Of a DNA stretch of 6,869 bases, positions 1 through 6,869 are shown one piece after another. The position numbers and the translations under genes were made by a program. The DNA comes from Candidatus Arcticimaribacter sp. (GTDB lineage: Bacteria; Bacteroidota; Bacteroidia; Flavobacteriales; Flavobacteriaceae). Every line of letters begins with the position of its first letter. Position 1 is the first letter of the stretch. A model generated the notes under the pieces. That model had not been told where the DNA came from. It searched no databases and saw only the letters and a list, made by a program, of their open reading frames with translations. The stretch is taken from positions 1 through 6,869 of the forward strand of contig WTJB01000311.1 in assembly GCA_011526335.1 (NCBI GenBank), read 5' to 3'.

Positions 1-1
1 G

Positions 2-67
2 GTATTGGTAGATGATTCTTCTCCGGTAGAATTTGAACAGCCGTTATTCTTGATAGACCCCGCTTAG
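2..67 (+). CDS. accB: Biotin carboxyl carrier protein of acetyl-CoA carboxylase, C-terminal end (partial)
   Basis: Only the last 21 codons and the TAG stop (65-67) lie in the window; the gene begins upstream. The readable residues are VLVDDSSPVEFEQPLFLIDPA. The pattern D-(x)n-PVEF-x-QPLFLI-P is the typical end of the biotinyl domain of AccB, where the final beta strand follows 'PVEYGQPLF'. The biotin-accepting lysine lies upstream and cannot be seen. AccB carries the biotin that AccC carboxylates, in the cytoplasmic acetyl-CoA carboxylase complex. The gene is 23 bases ahead of accC on the same strand, which is the usual accBC operon arrangement and strongly supports the call despite the short fragment. 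The related lipoyl domains of other enzymes are the main alternative, but the accC neighbour makes them unlikely. Confidence 0.88.
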   Translation, partial: VLVDDSSPVEFEQPLFLIDPA

Positions 68-90
68 AATAGAAACCAAAACAAACGCAC

Positions 91-1428
91 ATGTTTCAAA
101 AAATTTTAATTGCCAATAGGGGCGAAATAGCCCTGCGTATTATCCGTACGTGCAAAGAAATGGGCATAAAGTCTGTAGCGGTCTATTCCAAAGCAGATGA
201 GGAAAGTTTACACGTAAAATTTGCAGATGAAGCCGTTTGCATAGGACCTGCAGCGAGTTCAGAATCCTATTTAAAAATGGCTAACATCATTGCTGCGGCA
301 GAGATTACCAATGCAGATGCAATCCATCCGGGCTACGGATTTTTATCCGAGAATGCACGTTTTTCAAAAATGTGTTCAGAGCACGGCATAAAATTCATCG
401 GCGCTTCAAGTGAAATGATCAGTAAAATGGGAGATAAGGCTACCGCCAAGGCCACAATGAAAGCCGCAGGTGTACCCACCATTCCAGGATCTGAAGGGAT
501 ACTTGAGAGCTATGAAGAAACCGAAAAACTAGCCGCAGAAATGGGCTACCCTGTTATGCTTAAAGCCACCGCAGGAGGTGGAGGTAAAGGGATGCGTGCG
601 GTCTGGAAACAGGAAGATCTTCAAAAAGCATGGGAAAGTGCTAAACAAGAAGCGGCCGCTTCTTTTGGTAATGACGGGATGTACATGGAGAAACTTATCG
701 AAGAACCCCGTCACATAGAAATACAAGTGGTTGGGGATAGTTTTGGTAAGGCCTGTCACCTATCTGAGCGCGACTGTTCTGTACAACGAAGACATCAAAA
801 GTTGACAGAAGAAACCCCATCCCCTTTTATGACCAAAGCCCTAAGAACAAAAATGGGGGAAGCAGCGGTAAAAGCAGCAGAGTTTATTGCCTATGAAGGA
901 GCAGGGACAGTAGAATTTTTGGTGGACAAACACAAAAATTTCTACTTTATGGAAATGAATACGCGTATTCAGGTAGAACACCCCATCACAGAGCAGGTGA
1001 TTGATTTTGACCTTATTCGTGAGCAAATTACGGTAGCCGCAGGGATTCCTATTTCCGGAAAACACTATCTGCCCAAACTGCATTCTATAGAGTGTAGAAT
1101 CAATGCAGAAGATCCGTATAATGACTTTAGACCTTCTCCTGGGAAAATCACCAACTTGCATGTTCCTGGAGGGCACGGAGTACGTTTAGACACGCATGTA
1201 TATTCTGGATATGTAATTCCTCCTTTTTACGATTCTATGATTGCCAAGCTGATCACAACAGCGCAAACAAGAGAAGAGGCCATCAATAAAATGAAAAGGG
1301 CTTTGGATGAGTTTATCATTGAAGGAATTAAAACCACCATCCCCTTTCATCGTCAATTGATGGATCATCCTGATTATGTGGCAGGAAATTACACCACAAA
1401 ATTCATGGAAGATTTTGAGATGGAGTAA
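91..1428 (+). CDS. accC: Acetyl-CoA carboxylase, biotin carboxylase subunit
   Basis: This subunit carries out ATP-dependent carboxylation of biotin on AccB with bicarbonate, the first half-reaction making malonyl-CoA for fatty-acid synthesis in the cytoplasm. The 445 residues match the usual length of about 445-450. In order there is an N-terminal biotin carboxylase domain (about 1-110, starting [16 protein letters not shown]), an ATP-grasp domain (about 115-323) and a C-terminal domain (about 335-441). Visible active-site residues by alignment to E. coli AccC are K116, K158, the glycine-rich ATP loop GGGGKGMR (162-169), H208, K237, E275, E288, N290, R292 (in MNTRIQVEH) and R336. All are present, so the enzyme should be active. 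The start ATG follows an A-rich, SD-less leader, normal for this phylum. It is probably co-transcribed with accB, 23 bases upstream. Pyruvate or propionyl-CoA carboxylase subunits are similar, but the single-domain length and the accB neighbour favour AccC. Confidence 0.97.
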   Translation: MFQKILIANRGEIALRIIRTCKEMGIKSVAVYSKADEESLHVKFADEAVCIGPAASSESYLKMANIIAAAEITNADAIHPGYGFLSENARFSKMCSEHGIKFIGASSEMISKMGDKATAKATMKAAGVPTIPGSEGILESYEETEKLAAEMGYPVMLKATAGGGGKGMRAVWKQEDLQKAWESAKQEAAASFGNDGMYMEKLIEEPRHIEIQVVGDSFGKACHLSERDCSVQRRHQKLTEETPSPFMTKALRTKMGEAAVKAAEFIAYEGAGTVEFLVDKHKNFYFMEMNTRIQVEHPITEQVIDFDLIREQITVAAGIPISGKHYLPKLHSIECRINAEDPYNDFRPSPGKITNLHVPGGHGVRLDTHVYSGYVIPPFYDSMIAKLITTAQTREEAINKMKRALDEFIIEGIKTTIPFHRQLMDHPDYVAGNYTTKFMEDFEME

Positions 1429-1432
1429 AAAC

Positions 1433-1460
1433 AAAAAAGACCGCTTTAGCGGTCTTTTTT
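1433..1460. terminator. Bidirectional intrinsic terminator between accC and the peptidase gene
   Basis: A perfect inverted repeat GACCGC (1439-1444), loop TTTA (1445-1448), GCGGTC (1449-1454) is flanked by A6 (1433-1438) and T6 (1455-1460). The A and T tracts lengthen the stem and give a U-tract on either strand. It begins four bases after the accC stop and ends one base before the stop codon of the convergent gene, so it should terminate both accBC and the minus-strand peptidase transcript. On the minus strand the last coding bases are followed directly by the hairpin. Confidence 0.93.
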
Positions 1461-3599
1461 TTATCCTTTAATTTTCCCTTTTGTTTTTTCGGGCAATACT
1501 TTATAGCCCATATTGTACAGGGTAAAACCAAAAATATCTGCTGCTTGTTCTATCCGTTTACTTACAGGGGTACCTGCACCATGCCCCGCATTGGTTTCAA
1601 TTCGGATCAAAACAGGATTTTCGCCTTGCTGTTTTTCTTGTAATTCAGCAGCAAATTTAAAGGAATGTGCAGGGACTACCCTATCGTCATGATCTCCGGT
1701 AGTGATCAAGGTTGCTGGATAGGCAGTTCCTTTTTCTACATTGTGAACAGGAGAATACCCCTTGAGGTAGTCAAACATTTCTTTGGAGTCTTCGGCTGTT
1801 CCGTAGTCATATGCCCAGCCTGCACCTGCAGTAAAGGTATGATAGCGCAGCATGTCCAAAACGCCAACAGCGGGGAGGGCTACTTTCATTAAATCCGGAC
1901 GCTGTGTCATCGTGGCGCCTACAAGTAAACCGCCGTTAGATCCTCCACGTATAGCTAGATAGTCCGGGTTAGTATATTTTTCTTGAATCAAAAATTCTGC
2001 TGCGGCAATAAAGTCATCAAAGACATTTTGCTTTTTCATTTGTGTTCCCGCGTCATGCCAAGCCTTTCCGTATTCTCCTCCTCCTCTGAGGTTGGGTACC
2101 GCATACACTCCTCCTTGCTCCATCCATACGGCATTGATGATGCTAAAGGAAGGTGTTAGACTAATGTTAAATCCGCCATAACCATAGAGCAAGGTTGGAT
2201 TTTTTCCGTTGAGCTCAAGTCCTTTTTTGTGGGTAATAATCATGGGGACTTGTGTACTGTCTTTTGAGGTGTAAAACACCTGTTTCGATACATATTCACT
2301 AGGATCAAAATCAATGGGGGGACTCCAGTAAAGTGCACTGTTTTGCGATTTGGGAGCATAGGAATAAATAACACTCGGGTTGGCATAGTTGGTAAATCGA
2401 TAATACAATAGTTCATCGTCTTTTTTCCCGCTAAAACCACTTACACTCCCTACTCCAGGCAGTTCAATTTCTCTGATAAGTGTCCCCGCATAATCATATT
2501 GAAATACCTTTGAAATGGCATCTACCATATATTCGGCAAAGAAATAGCCGCCTCCGCTACTGATGCTCAGTACGTGTTCTTTGTGAGGAATAACGTCCAC
2601 CCAATTTTCAATGCTTGGATTGTCAGCATCAACGCGAACTAATTTTTGGTTGGGGGCTTGGTGGTTGGTTACCAAGTAGAGGGTAGATCCTTCACTGTCC
2701 AAGAGGTAATGATCGCTTTTATAATCAGAAACCATGGGGACTAATTCCGCATCAGCTTGGGTTAAGTCTTTGATAAAAAGTGCATTCCCCGAAGTTGATT
2801 TTGAGGCAGAGACCAGTAAGTAATTTCCGTCTTCTGTTACTTGAGCTCCTACATAACGATTTTTTTCCGCTTCAGTTCCGCCAAAGATCAGCGCATCTTC
2901 TGCCTGAGGTTGCCCTAAAGGATGATAATAGAGTTTGTGTTGATCTGTTTTTTGAGACAATTCGCTTCCCTCGGGTTTGTCATAGCTTGAGTAAAAAAAG
3001 CCTTCTTCTCCACGCCATTGGATTCCACTAAACTTGATGTTTACAAGGGTGTCTTCTGTAATTTCTTTGGTTTCTGTATGCATTACAATGACCTTTCTCC
3101 AGTCACTTCCTCCTTCAGAAATGGCATAGGCAGCACGTTTTCCACTTTTGGAAAAGCTTAATCCTGCCAGCGAGATTGTCCCGTCTTCGGCAAAGGTGTT
3201 TGGGTCCAAAAACACCTCGGATTTGGCTTTATCTTCTTTGTATCTGTAAACCACATATTGGTTTTGAAGGCCATCATTTTTATAAAAATAGGTGTAGTCG
3301 CCTTCGGTAAAAGGAGCCCCAATTTTTTCATAATTCCAGAGCGATTCTAAGCGTTCCTTTAGCTGATTTCGAAAAGGAATTTTTTTTAGGAAATCAAAAG
3401 TTACATCATTTTGGCGTCCAACCCAGTCAGCGGTTTCTTCGCTAAGGTCGTCTTCGAGCCAACGATAATTGTCTACAACATCTTCACCAAAGTAGGTGTC
3501 CGTGACAGCTTGTTTTTGTGTTTCAGGATACTGCAGGGTGCTACTTTCTTCACAACCCATAAGGATCAATAAAAGGCAATAAAAGGCTAAGCGTTTCAT
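1461..3599 (-). CDS. Prolyl oligopeptidase family serine peptidase (S9A), predicted lipoprotein
   Basis: This is a peptidase that cleaves short peptides after proline. The 712 residues match classical prolyl oligopeptidase (about 710) plus a signal. Residues 1-16 form a lipoprotein signal: MKR, a hydrophobic run, then LMGC with C16 as the lipidation site, so the enzyme is probably membrane-anchored in the periplasm or outer membrane. An N-terminal beta-propeller domain (about 25-425) contains YRWLEDD and leads to an alpha/beta-hydrolase domain (about 435-705). The catalytic triad by comparison with porcine prolyl oligopeptidase is S554 in GGSNGG, D638 in DHDDRVV and H673 in AGHGAG. The oxyanion tyrosine Y474 (YGYGGF), R640, and the proline-pocket residues F477, W595 and Y599 are also present. 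It starts 34 bases after asd and is probably the last gene of that run. Post-proline specificity is inferred; oligopeptidase B is less likely because the proline pocket is intact. Confidence 0.93.
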   Translation of the reverse strand: MKRLAFYCLLLILMGCEESSTLQYPETQKQAVTDTYFGEDVVDNYRWLEDDLSEETADWVGRQNDVTFDFLKKIPFRNQLKERLESLWNYEKIGAPFTEGDYTYFYKNDGLQNQYVVYRYKEDKAKSEVFLDPNTFAEDGTISLAGLSFSKSGKRAAYAISEGGSDWRKVIVMHTETKEITEDTLVNIKFSGIQWRGEEGFFYSSYDKPEGSELSQKTDQHKLYYHPLGQPQAEDALIFGGTEAEKNRYVGAQVTEDGNYLLVSASKSTSGNALFIKDLTQADAELVPMVSDYKSDHYLLDSEGSTLYLVTNHQAPNQKLVRVDADNPSIENWVDVIPHKEHVLSISSGGGYFFAEYMVDAISKVFQYDYAGTLIREIELPGVGSVSGFSGKKDDELLYYRFTNYANPSVIYSYAPKSQNSALYWSPPIDFDPSEYVSKQVFYTSKDSTQVPMIITHKKGLELNGKNPTLLYGYGGFNISLTPSFSIINAVWMEQGGVYAVPNLRGGGEYGKAWHDAGTQMKKQNVFDDFIAAAEFLIQEKYTNPDYLAIRGGSNGGLLVGATMTQRPDLMKVALPAVGVLDMLRYHTFTAGAGWAYDYGTAEDSKEMFDYLKGYSPVHNVEKGTAYPATLITTGDHDDRVVPAHSFKFAAELQEKQQGENPVLIRIETNAGHGAGTPVSKRIEQAADIFGFTLYNMGYKVLPEKTKGKIKG

Positions 3600-3633
3600 A
3601 CATTTCAGGATTTATTCCATCAATGTACAAAAT

Positions 3634-4617
3634 CTATCGATTGCTATTCAAGTATTCTGCAATTTGAATGGCATTGGTCGCGGCGCCTTTACGCAAGTTA
3701 TCGGCGACAATCCATAGGTTAAAGGTATTGTCTTGCGAAAAATCTTGACGTATACGTCCGACAAACACTTCGTCTTTCCCGTGGGCATAAAGCGGCATAG
3801 GATAGGTGTTTGTTTCAGGATTATCTTGTACAATCACGCCATCGGCTTCACTCAATAAACGTTGAATTTCTGCGACAGAACTTTCTCCTTTAAGCTGCAC
3901 ATTTACAGATTCACTGTGTCCGCCAACTACCGGTATACGAATGGCTGTTGCGGTAATTCCGATGGTGTCGTCTCCAAGAATTTTATGGGTTTCATTGACC
4001 AATTTCATTTCTTCTTTGGTGTAACCGTTGTCTTGAAAAACATCACAGTGGGGTAAGGCATTTCTGTGTATGGGGTAAGGATAAGCCATCTCGCCTTTCT
4101 TCCCTTCGTATTCATTTTCCAATTGCTGAACAGCGGCTACGCCAGTTCCGGTTATGGACTGGTAGGTAGAAATCACCAGACGTTCTATACCATAAGTGTT
4201 TTGAAGCGGTGCCAAGGCCACCAACATTTGGATGGTAGAGCAGTTGGGATTGGCAATGATTTTGTCTTCTGGAGTCAACAAATGCGCGTTGATTTCAGGG
4301 ATAATCAGTTTTTTATCCGGATCCATTCGCCAGGCAGAAGAATTGTCAATGACGGTAGTTCCCGCCTCTGCAAATTTGGGAGCCCATTCTAGAGATGTGC
4401 TTCCTCCAGCCGAAAATAAAGCAATGTCTGCTTTCATGTCTACAGCCGTTTGTAAACTTACGACAGGGTATTCTTTTCCTTTAAAAGGGATCAATTTTCC
4501 TACAGAGCGCTCTGAGGCAACAGGGATAAGTTCTGTAAGCGGAAATTGACGTTCTTCTAATAATTGGAGCATTACATTACCTACCATGCCTGTAGCTCCT
4601 ACAACTGCAACTTTCAT
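3634..4617 (-). CDS. asd: Aspartate-semialdehyde dehydrogenase
   Basis: Catalyses NADPH-dependent reduction of aspartyl phosphate to aspartate semialdehyde, the branch point toward diaminopimelate and lysine on one side and homoserine on the other (threonine, methionine); cytoplasmic. At 327 residues it fits the shorter bacterial (Gram-positive-like) type, not the roughly 367-residue enterobacterial one. The NADP-binding loop GATGMVG is at 7-13. The catalytic cysteine is C126 in NPNCST, followed by Q153 in TYQS, substrate arginine R227 in RIPVVGGHSE and catalytic histidine H234. EYEGKKGEMAYPYPIHRNALPH (about 169-190, written here in part as a landmark) lies in the dimerisation domain. All key residues are intact. 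It lies 101 bases downstream of alr on the same strand, with the peptidase gene 34 bases beyond. Supplying diaminopimelate puts it in the same process, peptidoglycan synthesis, as the neighbouring alr. Confidence 0.97.
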   Translation of the reverse strand: MKVAVVGATGMVGNVMLQLLEERQFPLTELIPVASERSVGKLIPFKGKEYPVVSLQTAVDMKADIALFSAGGSTSLEWAPKFAEAGTTVIDNSSAWRMDPDKKLIIPEINAHLLTPEDKIIANPNCSTIQMLVALAPLQNTYGIERLVISTYQSITGTGVAAVQQLENEYEGKKGEMAYPYPIHRNALPHCDVFQDNGYTKEEMKLVNETHKILGDDTIGITATAIRIPVVGGHSESVNVQLKGESSVAEIQRLLSEADGVIVQDNPETNTYPMPLYAHGKDEVFVGRIRQDFSQDNTFNLWIVADNLRKGAATNAIQIAEYLNSNR

Positions 4618-4639
4618 GTGTTATGATTTAGACCGCTAA

Positions 4640-4655
4640 AGTACTTTAAAATACT
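4640..4655. repeat. Imperfect 16-base palindrome upstream of asd
   Basis: AGTACTTTAAAATACT reads nearly the same on both strands, with one mismatched pair (4644 against 4651). It lies 23 bases before the asd start. On the minus strand it contains TACTTTAG, one mismatch from the Bacteroidota -7 promoter pattern TAnnTTTG. It may be part of an internal promoter or operator, but AT-rich DNA produces such patterns readily, so this is weak. Confidence 0.2.
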
Positions 4656-4701
4656 GGGCTTACATAAAGAAAAGCGAAGGGAGATCAAAAAAGAAACAAA
4701 A

Positions 4702-4717
4702 TGTTATATTTATAACA
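4702..4717. repeat. Perfect AT-rich inverted repeat just past the alr stop
   Basis: TGTTATA (4702-4708), a TT spacer and TATAACA (4711-4717) form a perfect 7-base inverted repeat starting one base past the alr stop codon on the minus strand. There the arms are followed by TTTTG and a T-rich stretch, so the RNA would be a small hairpin with U-rich tail. With one G-C pair per stem and almost no loop it would be a poor terminator; it might slow polymerase, protect the mRNA 3' end, or be a protein-binding site. It is one of the few structures in the 101-base alr-asd gap. Confidence 0.35.
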
Positions 4718-4718
4718 A

Positions 4719-5807
4719 TCAAACAAAATCAACAGCTATCCTTGGTCCCAATCCACAAAGTAATTCATACGAAAGTGTTGCTCCTGCAGTAGCAAAATCA
4801 TTTGCTGTATGTTCTGCGCCAAACAAGATAACACGGTCACCAATAGAGCATGAAATATCGGTCACATCGATCATCATCAAGTCCATACAAACGTTACCCA
4901 CAATAAGGGCTTTTTTACCATTGATCCATACCGGGGTAGTCTCTTTGCCAAACTGACGTCCAATGCCATCGGCATGCCCTATGGGGATAACGCCTATACG
5001 GCTATCTCTTGGCGCAATCCAGCCTTGGTTGTATCCAACACTTTCTCCTTTTTTGACGCTGTGAAGTTGACACAAGCGTGAGCTAAGTTCGCTGATAGGG
5101 AGTAGTTCTTTATCCCATTCCGCTTGGTTAGCAAAGCCATAAAGCCCAATACCAACACGGACAGCGTCGCGCTGGAGCTCAGGATAATTAAACACCCCCG
5201 AGGTATTCAAGAGATGGAACATTGGAGGGCTCGCAAAAACAGTTTTCCCCCAGTGTTCTATGGTTTTAAATTTTTCAATCTGATTATCGGTATAGTGACA
5301 GGGTTTAGGATTTTCTGAGGCAGACAAATGCGAGTAAATGCTTTTTACATTTAATAACTCGCTATGTTTTTCAAGGGTTTCGAAGTCTTTTTCGCTAAAC
5401 CCAATACGGTTAAGACCCGTATTGAATTTTAAGTGGACAGGATAATCCTCTTGTTTTATTTCACTGCATACCTCAAGCCATGTATGCAGGGTATGCAGGT
5501 TATAAAGAACCGGCTCTAATTGATGTTCTGTAAGTTCTTTAAGATTTTCGGCCTGGGGATAGAAGACCATTATGGGGATAGAAATTCCCGCTTTTCGAAG
5601 GGCTACTCCTTCTTGTGCATAAGCCACGGCTAGCATGTCAGCCCCAAAACTTTCTATGCTTTTGGCAAGGGTATTGGCGCTATTCCCGTAGGCATTGGCT
5701 TTGACCACGGCAATCAATTTTGTGCTCGGGTTTAATTTTTCGCGAAGGGTAGTATAATTATGATGAAGTTTTTTGACATCCACCAACAATTGTGCAGGTG
5801 CTTTCAT
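4719..5807 (-). CDS. alr: Alanine racemase (PLP-dependent)
   Basis: Interconverts L- and D-alanine, supplying D-alanine for peptidoglycan; cytoplasmic dimer. The 362 residues are the usual length. The TIM-barrel domain (about 8-224) carries the PLP lysine K36 in [10 protein letters not shown]127 (equivalent to the carbamylated lysine of the Geobacillus enzyme), R134 in GLNRIGF, H160, and R217 in RVGIGLYG, which contacts the PLP ring nitrogen. The C-terminal beta domain (about 237-361) carries the second catalytic base Y259 (VGYNQGW), M308 and D309 in [11 protein letters not shown], and Y347 near the GLGPRI ending. All expected residues are present. Its ATG overlaps the tdk stop as ATGA (5807-5804), implying translational coupling to tdk. 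The start is favoured by the overlap, the A9 tract in front and the normal N-terminus ([16 protein letters not shown]). No MurF-like domain is fused to it, unlike the MurF-Alr proteins of some relatives. Confidence 0.97.
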   Translation of the reverse strand: MKAPAQLLVDVKKLHHNYTTLREKLNPSTKLIAVVKANAYGNSANTLAKSIESFGADMLAVAYAQEGVALRKAGISIPIMVFYPQAENLKELTEHQLEPVLYNLHTLHTWLEVCSEIKQEDYPVHLKFNTGLNRIGFSEKDFETLEKHSELLNVKSIYSHLSASENPKPCHYTDNQIEKFKTIEHWGKTVFASPPMFHLLNTSGVFNYPELQRDAVRVGIGLYGFANQAEWDKELLPISELSSRLCQLHSVKKGESVGYNQGWIAPRDSRIGVIPIGHADGIGRQFGKETTPVWINGKKALIVGNVCMDLMMIDVTDISCSIGDRVILFGAEHTANDFATAGATLSYELLCGLGPRIAVDFV

Positions 5808-5815
5808 TTTTTTTT
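5804..5815 (-). other. ATGA overlap with A9 tract at the tdk/alr junction
   Basis: On the minus strand nine consecutive A residues (5815-5807) encode the last three lysines of Tdk and are followed by TGA, the tdk stop. The ninth A is also the first base of the alr ATG. The A-rich run just before the start codon is the kind of sequence that favours initiation in Bacteroidota, which use few Shine-Dalgarno sites. It also contains the A AAA AAA type of slippery run; a -1 shift by the ribosome, or one extra A in the transcript, would continue in the alr frame. The overlap is directly visible; slippage is inference. Confidence 0.85.
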
Positions 5816-6415
5816 GTCGCTTTTTATGGAGGCTTGCGCTTGATGCTGTTCTTTAAAAAAAGCAGCACGACTCAGCGGCTCATAAACTTCTTTTTCTCCC
5901 AGGACCACCAAGGCATCGTCTTTGGACATCCGATGACTGTAGTGGGCTAGGTTTCCCGTGCGTGTACAGACTGCGTGAACTTTAGTTACATATTCTGCGG
6001 TGGCCATAAGCGCAGGCATTGGGCCAAAAGGGTTTCCTTTAAAATCCATGTCTAAGCCCGCCACTATGACCCGTATTCCTCGGTTGGCCAAATCATTGCA
6101 TACCGTGACGATTTCTTCATCAAAAAACTGAGCTTCGTCTATCCCCACAACATCACAATTGTCTGCCAAAATAGGAATATTGGCTGCGGCAGGAACAGGG
6201 GTAGAGGGAATTTGGTTTTGGTCATGCGAGGTAACCAAATTATCATCATAGCGCGTATCAATACTGGGTTTAAAGATTTCTACCCGTTGTTGTGCTATTT
6301 GCGCTCTTTTGAGGCGGCGTATCAATTCCTCGGTTTTTCCTGAAAACATAGAACCACAGATAACTTCTATCCAGCCGAAGACTTGGTTTTTATTTACAGG
6401 ATTTTCTAAAAACAT
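5804..6415 (-). CDS. tdk: Thymidine kinase (type II, TK1-like)
   Basis: Phosphorylates thymidine with ATP in the salvage pathway to dTMP; cytoplasmic, usually a tetramer. From the ATG at 6415 the protein is 203 residues. It has the P-loop GSMFSGKT (21-28), the Walker B/catalytic motif DEAQFF (93-98, with E94 as the base), [14 protein letters not shown] (about 120-133), and the lasso-loop region [12 protein letters not shown] with Y178. A TTG at 6430 would add five residues (MKFTK), but ATG 6415 is preferred: it follows an A-rich leader and matches the MFLEN-type start I recall for related proteins. Three of the four positions that usually hold zinc-binding cysteines are changed: C150 is kept, while T153, S182 and A185 replace the others. 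I recall the same in other flavobacterial Tdk proteins, so it is probably a lineage trait and not damage. It is first in the minus-strand run and overlaps alr by four bases. Confidence 0.96.
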   Translation of the reverse strand: MFLENPVNKNQVFGWIEVICGSMFSGKTEELIRRLKRAQIAQQRVEIFKPSIDTRYDDNLVTSHDQNQIPSTPVPAAANIPILADNCDVVGIDEAQFFDEEIVTVCNDLANRGIRVIVAGLDMDFKGNPFGPMPALMATAEYVTKVHAVCTRTGNLAHYSHRMSKDDALVVLGEKEVYEPLSRAAFFKEQHQAQASIKSDKKK

Positions 6416-6432
6416 TTTTGTAAATTTCAATG

Positions 6433-6453
6433 CTAAATAGCTCAGCTATCTAG
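6433..6453. promoter_or_regulatory. Interrupted palindrome in the tdk leader (candidate operator or mRNA hairpin)
   Basis: Two 10-base arms, CTAAATAGCT (6433-6442) and AGCTATCTAG (6444-6453), are separated by one base. Nine of ten positions pair, and read as minus-strand RNA the odd pair becomes a G-U wobble. It lies between the candidate tdk -7 box (6459-6466) and the tdk start, 17 bases from the ATG, in the divergent region shared with the + strand gene at 6498. It could bind a dimeric regulator or fold in the tdk 5' leader. No known regulator motif is recognised. Confidence 0.4.
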
Positions 6454-6458
6454 TCAAA

Positions 6459-6466
6459 CAAAGGTA
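6459..6466 (-). promoter_or_regulatory. Candidate Bacteroidota-type -7 promoter box for tdk
   Basis: The minus strand reads TACCTTTG, an exact match to the TAnnTTTG -7 element of Bacteroidota housekeeping promoters. It would start transcription near 6452, giving a leader of roughly 35-40 bases before the tdk ATG at 6415. No good TTG-type -33 element is seen at the standard spacing; the nearest candidate is TTAG about 19 bases upstream, and a TTG lies about 26 bases upstream. The position ahead of the first gene of a co-directional run supports the call. I see no equally good box on the + strand for the divergent gene. Confidence 0.4.
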
Positions 6467-6497
6467 TCAATTCTAACGGTTCTAATCCAGCCCAAGT

Positions 6498-6869
6498 ATG
6501 AATAATCCACAACATGAAGAACTCCGGAACATAGCTTCTGCTATTTTAGAAGAAGAAAACCTTATCGATGCTAGCGCCATCTTGCAACGGCTGTATGTTT
6601 TGACGGAGGCAGTTATTATTGCCCAACACGAAGCAAAACAAAATAAAGCCCCTCAAGAACTTCCGCATACGCCAGTTACTCCGGTAATGGAAACCATAAA
6701 TGAATTGATTACCGAAATCCCCGAAACCCAAGAAATCGACGATCTGTTTTCGCCCGTTTCAGAACCTGTCTTTATAAAAAAGGAAGAGCAAAGCTCCTCT
6801 CCGGAGAGGGAGGAGATCCCCAAAAATTTGAATGACATCCTAGGCAAAGGAATGCAGATTGGGCTAAAT
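6498..6869 (+). CDS. Hypothetical protein, N-terminal part (cut by window end)
   Basis: An open frame of 124 codons runs from ATG 6498 off the right edge with no stop. An in-frame TAA at 6483-6485 and no alternative start between make 6498 the likely start. The visible protein has a helical, charged N-terminus (about 1-48: HEELRNIASAILEEE and following), a low-complexity Pro/Glu/Ser/Thr-rich segment (about 50-108) and then LNDILGKGMQIGLN (111-124), which looks like the start of a conserved C-terminal domain. I recall Flavobacteriia proteins of unknown function with such a 'GIGLND' segment, but no function. There is no signal peptide, membrane segment or enzyme motif. It is transcribed divergently from tdk across an 82-base gap. 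Codon use and the amino-acid pattern look genuine; function is unknown. Confidence 0.8.
   Translation, partial: MNNPQHEELRNIASAILEEENLIDASAILQRLYVLTEAVIIAQHEAKQNKAPQELPHTPVTPVMETINELITEIPETQEIDDLFSPVSEPVFIKKEEQSSSPEREEIPKNLNDILGKGMQIGLN

Noticed and set aside
841..1176. 111-codon open frame on the minus strand inside accC
   Set aside because: Its Cys/Phe/Arg-rich composition is what antisense reading of accC gives; no motif and no sign of its own promoter.
3600..3633. Own promoter for the peptidase gene in the asd-peptidase gap
   Set aside because: The nearest sequence, TAGATTTTG at the asd end, has one base too many between TA and TTTG and no -33 element was seen; read-through from asd is simpler.
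4066..4549. Open frames of about 105 codons on the + strand inside asd
   Set aside because: They lie antisense to a clearly conserved enzyme with intact catalytic residues, resemble no family and have no leader; they are shadows.
4702..4717. Inverted repeat called as a true intrinsic terminator of alr
   Set aside because: Stem is almost entirely A-T with a two-base spacer and no clean U-tract, too weak to claim; kept only as a repeat of unknown role.
6413..6430. Extended tdk start at a TTG codon (6430) adding MKFTK
   Set aside because: The ATG at 6415 gives the MFLEN-type N-terminus expected for the family and has an A-rich leader; TTG starts are rarer, and the extension adds nothing recognisable.
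1..6869. Previously undescribed multi-gene system, defence island or mobile element
   Set aside because: All complete genes belong to well-known housekeeping families with intact key residues; no transposase, integrase, repeat array, tRNA-linked site or composition break is visible.

Overview
The window looks like an ordinary stretch of chromosome from a member of the Bacteroidota, most likely the Flavobacteriaceae. The evidence is the thymidine kinase sequence type (MFLEN start, CTRTG in place of a zinc CxxC), the lack of Shine-Dalgarno sites with A-rich leaders before start codons, a TAnnTTTG-type promoter box, and moderate to low GC. All complete genes are of recognisable housekeeping type, and none shows frame damage. 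I see no mobile element, CRISPR array, tRNA or rRNA, and no convincing new multi-gene system.

Layout. Bases 1-1428 (+ strand) hold the last 21 codons of accB (biotin carboxyl carrier protein) and then complete accC (biotin carboxylase), two subunits of acetyl-CoA carboxylase for fatty-acid synthesis. A strong symmetric hairpin (1433-1460) fills the gap to the next, convergent gene and should end transcription from both sides. Bases 1461-6415 (- strand) form a run transcribed in the order tdk (thymidine kinase), alr (alanine racemase), asd (aspartate-semialdehyde dehydrogenase), then a prolyl oligopeptidase with a lipoprotein signal. tdk and alr overlap by 4 bases (ATGA). There are 101 bases between alr and asd and 34 between asd and the peptidase. 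A divergent intergenic region (6416-6497) carries a candidate promoter and an interrupted palindrome. It separates tdk from a + strand gene of unknown function (6498 onward) that is cut by the window end.

How the genes fit together. accB/accC supply malonyl-CoA. alr supplies D-alanine, and asd supplies the branch-point intermediate for diaminopimelate, lysine, threonine and methionine, so both feed peptidoglycan synthesis. tdk salvages thymidine. The peptidase probably breaks down proline-containing peptides outside the cytoplasm. The most interesting details are small: an A9 tract exactly at the tdk/alr junction, where a -1 slip would join the two reading frames; loss of three of the four classical zinc cysteines in Tdk; a palindrome in the tdk leader; and the uncharacterised gene at the right edge.
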